A stretch of 6,580 nucleotides of DNA from Methanosarcinales archaeon (GTDB lineage: Archaea > Halobacteriota > Syntropharchaeia > Alkanophagales > Methanospirareceae). A model generated the notes under the pieces. The model had not been told where the DNA came from. It worked only from the letters and a program-made list of their open reading frames with translations, and ran no database searches. The position numbers were made by a program, and so were the translations under genes. Shown piece by piece: positions 4,679-6,580 of the stretch (within the stretch, counting starts at the first letter, position 1; each line of letters starts with the position of its first letter). The stretch lies in the NCBI GenBank assembly GCA_003661125.1, contig QMVO01000098.1, forward strand, positions 1 through 6,580, given 5' to 3'.

Positions 4679-6580
4679 ATGAAAGAAGAAAAAATCGGGT
4701 GGAAAAATTATATTGAAATTATGCTCGCATGTTTGTTAGTTGGATTGATGTGTGAAGGGGTAGTATCCGCGGATAGAGGAATGATCCCAACATCAGATGT
4801 CTCAGTCTATGGACCTGGACAAAAAGCGATAATTGCCTGGAATGGTGAAGAGGAGCTATTGATTCTTTCAACAGACGTTTATACAAGCGAAAGCTCCCCG
4901 GTACTTGGAATTTTGCCTTTGCCATCCAATCCTAAAGCTATAAAAGAAGGAAATTTCGACGCCTTTACGCAAATCGAGAGCTTAATAAGGATAAAAGCTC
5001 CTCCTTATTTGGGTCGAGGGATAAACATAACTTTTCACGAAAAAATAGGCGCCCATGACATTACCGTCGTAGAAGTAAATGACGTTCAAGAATTCATACA
5101 ATGGGCAGAGAATTATTTGAAAGAGCATGGTATAGAAAAGGAAATCTCAGGAGATAAATTGGAAGCAATTGTTTCTGATTATATAAAAAGAGACTTAAAA
5201 TTCTTTGTTTTTGACCTTACGGACGTGAGCAAAGCCAAAGAGAGTATTGAGCCAATAATGTATCGCTTTGAAAGCAGCTTTTTATACTATCCACTGAAGA
5301 TTTCTAAGTTAGCCTTAGGCGATGTGGATATTGGTATTTTCGCTATAACAAATGGTAGAATCAATAGGTCTTCTATTTCTGTGCTCAGGATCGCTGAATG
5401 GAATTATCCTCGGTGGCCTGAATGGTGTTATCTTTGGCACCCACCTGATCTTCTACCCGTTGAATTTAGCTTAACTATCGATGAAGTGGAATCAATTAGT
5501 CACGAGATCGCGGAATTATTTGATAATGGAGCTTGCCTAACCGCTCTAACTTATGAAGGTCCATTAGAATGGCTGGCGGCTGACCTAAAAGCAACTGTTA
5601 CGCTTTCATCGCCAACAACAATTTACGTACCGGATAATTATTCGACAATTCAGGCGGCAGTGAATGTTGCATTCGATGGAGATACTATAATCGTCAGAGA
5701 TGGCACCTACAATGAAAATATCAAAGTGAACAAGCGTTTAACGATTGAGTCAGAAAACGGGCCTGATAAAACGATTATTCGGGCGAAAAATTGGGAGGAT
5801 TGTGTATTTACGGTAAGCGTTGATTATGTGAATATAAGCGGATTCAAGGTGGTCGAGGCGGCTCGGGGGTTTCATGAGATAATTGAGATTGGAGAGGATG
5901 GTTTCCATAAGAAGAGAGTTGGATCGGGTTCGGGGCGTCCAGTTGGAATACATCTTTATGAAGCGGATTATTGTAACATCTCGAACAACATCGCATCGAA
6001 CAACGGTGATGGCATTAGCTTGTCTTATTCGAGTTATAATACGATCACGGACAACATCGTAAACGCAAACAACATGGATGGCATTAGCTTAGTTTCTTCA
6101 AGCAATAACTTCATAATGAACAATAAAGCCTCATTGAACAGCGGTGCCGGTATCTTTATTTTCAACTCAACTAATAACACGCTAACAAATAACACCGCTT
6201 CAAATAACCGCTATTTTGGCTTTGATTTTTATTCCTGCTTACGTAACACATTAGCAGATAATACCGCAAACTCAAACAGGTACGATGGTATTAGCTTGGG
6301 CTCTTCAAGTAATAACACCCTTACAAACAACACCGCAAACGCGAACAACGGAAACGGCATCGTCATTTTGTATTCCTCAAGCAAGGATAATACACTAACT
6401 GACAACAGTGCCTGCTTGAATAACAAAAACGGCATCGTTCTCTATTCTTCAAGTGACAACATCATTTACCTCAACAACTTCATAAACAACAGACAAAACG
6501 CTTATTCCTACAATTCAAATAACACATGGAACTCAACAGAAATAATAAGCTATACCTACAATGAAACAACTTATGAGAAC
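4679..6580 (+). CDS. Secreted DUF2330-like / NosD beta-helix protein (partial, 3' end outside window)
   Basis: The frame is open for 634 codons from ATG 4679 to the last base without a stop. Residues 1-31 form a signal peptide (KIGWKN, then hydrophobic IMLACLLVGLM, ending at VVSA). Residues 32 to about 308 match the DUF2330 style: DRGMIPTSDVSVYGPGQKAI, AWNGEEELLILSTDV, the LGILPLPSNP strand, then VNDVQEFIQWAENYLKEHGI. DUF2330 has no established function. A CASH/NosD start follows at about residue 312 (IYVPDNYSTIQAAV, RDGTYNENIKV, FTVSVDYVNISGFKV). It carries a loop of about 28 residues rich in Gly, Lys and Glu (5854-5940) that the helix of the first gene lacks. Asn-rich coils start at about residue 423, and the beginning of the NosD-type cap (YLNNFINN, NNTWNS, YTYNETTY) is reached at the window edge, so YLGNYW should follow. 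The start is preceded by no strong Shine-Dalgarno site of its own. The product is likely exported and anchored or released at the cell surface. Confidence 0.85.
   Translation, partial: MKEEKIGWKNYIEIMLACLLVGLMCEGVVSADRGMIPTSDVSVYGPGQKAIIAWNGEEELLILSTDVYTSESSPVLGILPLPSNPKAIKEGNFDAFTQIESLIRIKAPPYLGRGINITFHEKIGAHDITVVEVNDVQEFIQWAENYLKEHGIEKEISGDKLEAIVSDYIKRDLKFFVFDLTDVSKAKESIEPIMYRFESSFLYYPLKISKLALGDVDIGIFAITNGRINRSSISVLRIAEWNYPRWPEWCYLWHPPDLLPVEFSLTIDEVESISHEIAELFDNGACLTALTYEGPLEWLAADLKATVTLSSPTTIYVPDNYSTIQAAVNVAFDGDTIIVRDGTYNENIKVNKRLTIESENGPDKTIIRAKNWEDCVFTVSVDYVNISGFKVVEAARGFHEIIEIGEDGFHKKRVGSGSGRPVGIHLYEADYCNISNNIASNNGDGISLSYSSYNTITDNIVNANNMDGISLVSSSNNFIMNNKASLNSGAGIFIFNSTNNTLTNNTASNNRYFGFDFYSCLRNTLADNTANSNRYDGISLGSSSNNTLTNNTANANNGNGIVILYSSSKDNTLTDNSACLNNKNGIVLYSSSDNIIYLNNFINNRQNAYSYNSNNTWNSTEIISYTYNETTYEN
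5944..6488 (+). repeat. Asn-rich beta-helix coil repeats of the second gene
   Basis: Seven full coils and one partial coil of 22-25 residues, mostly 23, run from GIHLYEADYC to the YLNNFINN cap. Typical units read GISLGSSSNNTLTNNTANAN. The 14-base segment GATGGCATTAGCTT occurs at both 6008 and 6077, and ACCGCAAAC recurs in two neighbouring coils. The frequent Asn-x-Thr triplets are potential N-glycosylation sites in an archaeon, but they also follow from the coil consensus. Confidence 0.8.

Overview
The window reads as archaeal, most likely a methanogen or methane-oxidising (ANME-like) euryarchaeon. The evidence is a good archaeal TATA box (TTTAAATA) ahead of the first large gene, a GAGGTG Shine-Dalgarno-like site, and secreted proteins built from NosD-type beta-helices, PKD domains and CARDB-like modules, a style common in those archaea. 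This placement is an inference, because no rRNA or informational gene is present. All genes lie on the + strand.

Layout: (1) 1-102 is the 3' end of an unrecognised gene. (2) 103-323 is an AT-rich intergenic region with a TATA box at 251-258 and a small inverted repeat just upstream of it. (3) 324 to about 4587 is one very large gene for a secreted multidomain protein, now split over several reading frames. In order it encodes a signal peptide, a C39-like papain-fold peptidase, a PKD domain, a short Tyr-Gly-Asp-Pro linker module, a long NosD-type Asn-rich beta-helix with its C-terminal cap, a second papain-fold domain of the permuted YiiX/NlpC-P60 type, an uncharacterised region, a shortened PKD domain and a CARDB-like module. 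The frame breaks at 2545-2555, near 4026-4029, and at least once more between about 4410 and 4520. (4) 4588-4678 is a short spacer with a possible promoter, a Shine-Dalgarno site and a six-codon minicistron. (5) 4679-6580 is a second secreted protein, uninterrupted and still open at the window end: signal peptide, DUF2330-like domain, then another NosD-type beta-helix that stops just short of its usual cap.

Both large products look exported and surface-associated. The most notable feature is the architecture of the first gene: two papain-like domains of opposite topology (Cys before His in the first, His before Cys in the second) on either side of a beta-helix, with PKD modules. Whether the frame breaks are real gene decay, assembly or sequencing errors, or (least likely) recoding cannot be settled from this sequence. 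The second gene, 634 codons of similar low-complexity sequence, has no break at all.
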